Shown here piece by piece: positions 52,264 through 54,534 of a stretch of 54,534 nucleotides of DNA. The stretch lies in contig NZ_KB892391.1 in assembly GCF_000373765.1 (NCBI RefSeq), positions 14,037 to 68,570 of the forward strand. Reading direction: 5' to 3'. Both the position numbers and the translations under genes were made by a program. Every line of letters begins with the position of its first letter. Within the stretch, counting starts at the first letter, position 1. This stretch comes from Legionella shakespearei DSM 23087. GTDB taxonomy: Bacteria; Pseudomonadota; Gammaproteobacteria; Legionellales; Legionellaceae. The notes beneath the pieces are model-generated. The model saw nothing but the letters and a program-made list of their open reading frames with translations, did no database searches and was not told the origin of the DNA.

Positions 52264-53064
52264 TTATTTGCGTGCACGGATAGAATAAACCATAGGTATC
52301 TTGCCTTCTAAACCTTTTATTCGCCAATAACCATCATCGCCTTCTACTAAGTTAGGAAAACAGGGAAAAGGAGAGTAATTAAATTCATTGAATAATTCTA
52401 TTTTTAAACCTTGCGAAATTAACGCATTGATTACTTCACTCAGACTATGATTCCAACCATATTCTTTGCCTTGTATTGTAGCGTCTCCATCTGTATAAGT
52501 TTTTTCTATTTCTAATTCAATGAGCTCATGATTATCATAATGGTATTTAATGAACTCCATATTATCATCAAACATAAATACAATGGGATGAAATTCAGCA
52601 ATATAAAATATGCCGCCTGGTTTTAGAAAATGAGCGATGATATTTGCCCAATGATCCAAATCTGGTAGCCAACCGATTACTCCATATGAAGTAAAAACGA
52701 CATCAAAAGTCCCTTCTAAATTACTTTTGAGATCATACACATTACTACAAATGAAATTGGCATTTAACTGTAAATCAGTGGTTAATTGCTTTGCAACTTC
52801 AATGGCTTTATCACTAAAATCTATTCCTGTAACAATTGCTCCCTCCCTTGCCCATGAAAGAGTATCCATTCCAAAATGACATTGTAAATGGAGTAGCGTT
52901 TTATCCATAACATCTGGTAATTCTTTTCTTTCAATAGCAGAAATGAGAGATGACTTACCTGCCTTAAATGAATTGAGATCATAAAATGTTGAATCTTTAT
53001 GAATGTTGACACGTTGATTCCAGGTATTTTTGTTGACTTCAAAGTAATTTTTATAAAGTTCCAT
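52264..53064 (-). CDS. Class I SAM-dependent methyltransferase
   Basis: A 266-residue methyltransferase. Motif I is HLQCHFGMDTLSWA (58-72), where CHFG replaces the usual GCGxG turn, followed by VTGIDFSDKAI (acidic Asp82), FDVVFTSYGVIGWL and LKPGGIFYIAEFHP. This subgroup is common in bacteria and has an unassigned small-molecule substrate. GGGAG lies before the ATG. Its codon use looks more AT-rich than its neighbours', which could reflect transfer, though this was judged by eye. Confidence 0.85.
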   Translation of the reverse strand: MELYKNYFEVNKNTWNQRVNIHKDSTFYDLNSFKAGKSSLISAIERKELPDVMDKTLLHLQCHFGMDTLSWAREGAIVTGIDFSDKAIEVAKQLTTDLQLNANFICSNVYDLKSNLEGTFDVVFTSYGVIGWLPDLDHWANIIAHFLKPGGIFYIAEFHPIVFMFDDNMEFIKYHYDNHELIELEIEKTYTDGDATIQGKEYGWNHSLSEVINALISQGLKIELFNEFNYSPFPCFPNLVEGDDGYWRIKGLEGKIPMVYSIRARK

Positions 53065-53164
53065 CTGTTAGCTCCCTTAGCGAGAATAGATCCGATATTG
53101 ACCATACAAAGTCAACTCTATTTTCATATAACGTTCGCTCAATTAAGGCATCCTATCCAATGTA

Positions 53165-53728
53165 TTAACCTCTGTGCAACCATGCAAAAACCTGTGTTAA
53201 TTGCTTGAAATAGTCTTCGTCACAACCATCTTCCAAAGCCCATGTCCATGAAAGTACCGCCTGTACAAAACACCAATCAAGAATTCGTCGTTCTTTTATA
53301 TGAGGAAACGCGTGAATGGGGGGTAGCGGTGCCTGATGTAATCGTTTTAAACAGTCACACGCAATGTGAATTGCATCATTATCCTGTTCAGGAAAGTACG
53401 ATTTTAATGAAACTCCTGGAACAGCACGTTCAAGAAGAAGCATCCCACCACATTCTGCCAGCACTTTAACAACCCCAAATCCTGAAAACGCTTTAAGTGC
53501 CAAAGCTTCACGTTTGAATCCATCAATATCTGGACCCAGTTTTAAGATAACAGGCTGTGACTCTTGAAAACCAGAGAGTACGTAATTGTAGCTTAGGTTT
53601 TTAACTGCCTTTAATCCGGATAACCCATAGGACATTTCCATTTGCTTAATCAGCTCTGGCAAGGAATCCAGCCATTGTTTACCTTCATCGCCACATTGGC
53701 TGATTACATTTTTTTTTAGTACCTTCAT
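53165..53728 (-). pseudogene. Aminoglycoside 6-phosphotransferase-like gene with internal deletion
   Basis: An open frame of 187 residues related to the APH(6)/streptomycin-kinase family. The N-lobe is kept (VILKLG with Lys63, FKREALAL, LLLERAVPG, CLKRLHQAPLPPIHAFPHIKER). The family's end is also kept (RILDWCFVQAVLSWTWALEDG). The catalytic HGDLH-x-x-N loop and the DPKG metal site, which normally lie between, are absent: the sequence jumps at about residue 146-149 (near 53282-53294) without breaking frame. Family members are about 260-280 residues. It cannot be an active kinase as it stands. The AGGA spacing favours ATG 53728 over 53734. Confidence 0.75.
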
Positions 53729-53887
53729 TGTCATAATCCTAAAAAAATCACTATTTATTTGAGATGACATGCACAACTTCAAAGGATTAATAAAACTGGC
53801 AGAATTTAATCCTTCCCCACAATTTCAATATGGTGTCTTTAATATTTCTGCTATATTTAAAGCACCAACAACTTAATGGATGCAGTC

Positions 53888-54334
53888 ATGAAAAAAATAT
53901 GTTTGATCATTTTATTCTCTATCGTTTCCTTTAATATAAATGCTCAATGCAAAAATCTAACCAGTGAAGATGTTGAAACTTGGCTGGGCACAGCATTAAG
54001 AACAACATTTTTATTTAGTTATTGTGACTATAAAACGCGGCTTACTAAAGCGAAAACATTTTATACAGATGAAGCATGGACCGACGAATATCAAAAGATG
54101 GTTTTACGTAATGTTGTCGGAGTTGAAGGTATATCAAACATTGTTTGGATTAATCATCCCAAACCAGTTAAAAGTAAGTCCGGAGATACCTGGGTTATTC
54201 AAGGTCAAAAATTAAACATTAATACATTTGCTATCGACTCAGCAGGTTTTGTAGAAACCACCATGACATTTTATATAACACAGTCTAAAGATTGCAAATT
54301 AAAAATATCTGATATTAAATTTGAAACGAAGTAA
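53888..54334 (+). CDS. Secreted IcmL/DotI-like protein
   Basis: A 148-residue protein with a signal peptide (MKKICLIILFSIVSFNINAQ). The mature part resembles the periplasmic domain of IcmL/DotI: an ETWLGTALRTTFLFSYCDYKTRL segment, then FYTDEAWTDEYQKMVL, then beta strands ending in TMTFYITQSKDCKLKISDIKF. IcmL itself is an inner-membrane Dot/Icm component with a transmembrane anchor; this copy has a cleavable signal instead and would be free in the periplasm. Two Cys (in YCDY and KDCK) could pair. GGA lies 8 nt before ATG 53888; ATG 53876 is less likely. Confidence 0.65.
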   Translation: MKKICLIILFSIVSFNINAQCKNLTSEDVETWLGTALRTTFLFSYCDYKTRLTKAKTFYTDEAWTDEYQKMVLRNVVGVEGISNIVWINHPKPVKSKSGDTWVIQGQKLNINTFAIDSAGFVETTMTFYITQSKDCKLKISDIKFETK

Positions 54335-54389
54335 ACATACGGCCAAATACACCTACCAGTAAAATAAAAGTTAAACTGAGTCTACCAAA

Positions 54390-54487
54390 GTGCCGCAGCT
54401 TGTCCGCGGCATCCAGAAAGTTCTTAATTTAAGCAATAATTTAATTATTTGGATAGATTCCTGGATACCGCGGACAAGCCGCGGTAC
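54390..54487. repeat. E-type palindrome
   Basis: Arms GTGCCGCAGCTTGTCCGCGG and CCGCGGACAAGCCGCGGTAC with an approximately 45-bp AT-rich loop bounded by ATCCAG and CTGGAT. The window ends 47 nt later with nothing else recognisable. Confidence 0.85.
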
Positions 54488-54534
54488 GGAGGTATGTTAT
54501 TTTGAGTCAATTAAATTATGTGTCGATTCCTCAG

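Noticed and set aside
1..54534. CRISPR array
   Set aside because: The recurrent sequences are inverted hairpins dispersed between genes, not short direct repeats with regular unique spacers, and no cas genes are present.
1..54534. tRNA or rRNA genes
   Set aside because: No cloverleaf with a T-loop GTTCRA pattern and CCA-like end was seen in the gaps; a proper covariance-model scan would be needed to exclude them.

Overview
The window looks like a chromosomal stretch of a Legionella-type gammaproteobacterium. It is AT-rich (roughly 40% G+C by eye) and mixes ordinary housekeeping genes with many large proteins typical of Dot/Icm effector pools: an ankyrin-repeat protein, a Ser/Thr kinase with a Ser-Pro-rich tail, a proline-rich protein with an SH3-ligand motif, HAD-like and papain-like proteins, and an IcmL/DotI-like periplasmic protein. 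Genus and effector status are inferences from protein style. No tRNA, rRNA, CRISPR array, integrase or transposase was seen.

Layout. 0.1-10 kb: alpha/beta hydrolase, ankyrin protein, htpX behind a Fur-box-like palindrome, an NsrR-type regulator, then the minus-strand run aox-tehB-DUF488. This is the clearest regulatory unit. nsrR and aox each carry a palindrome matching the known NsrR operator (19/23 and 22/23), and each palindrome overlaps the -35 element of a well-formed promoter. A nitric-oxide-responsive circuit with an NO-tolerant terminal oxidase is therefore predicted. 10-25 kb: CvfB-like RNA-binding protein, queE, a CocE-type hydrolase, two unknown proteins (one HAD-like), an MHS-family transporter, a solute-binding protein, a His-rich lipoprotein and a RecB-nuclease/Dna2-type helicase. 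25-36 kb: effector-like cluster (papain-like coiled-coil protein, proline-rich protein, kinase) around a DprE1/DprE2-like oxidoreductase pair. 36-45 kb: beta-carbonic anhydrase, glutaredoxin-MauE fusion, PhzF, unknown proteins, HD hydrolase, phosphoribosyltransferase. 45-54.5 kb: a GNAT protein fused to a caspase-like (clan CD) segment, a 977-residue unknown protein, a secreted protein with a strict 54-56-residue Trp repeat, a methyltransferase, an internally deleted aminoglycoside-kinase relative and an IcmL-like protein.

Almost every intergenic gap holds one or more long imperfect palindromes from at least eight sequence families (called A-H here). They are nested in one another, sometimes within shared outer terminal inverted repeats, and some survive only as collapsed short forms. 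They look like non-autonomous mobile or REP/MITE-like hairpin modules. Some A-type copies end in a T-run and are placed to act as terminators.

Starts were moved from the longest reading frame where a ribosome-binding site or signal peptide decided the matter.
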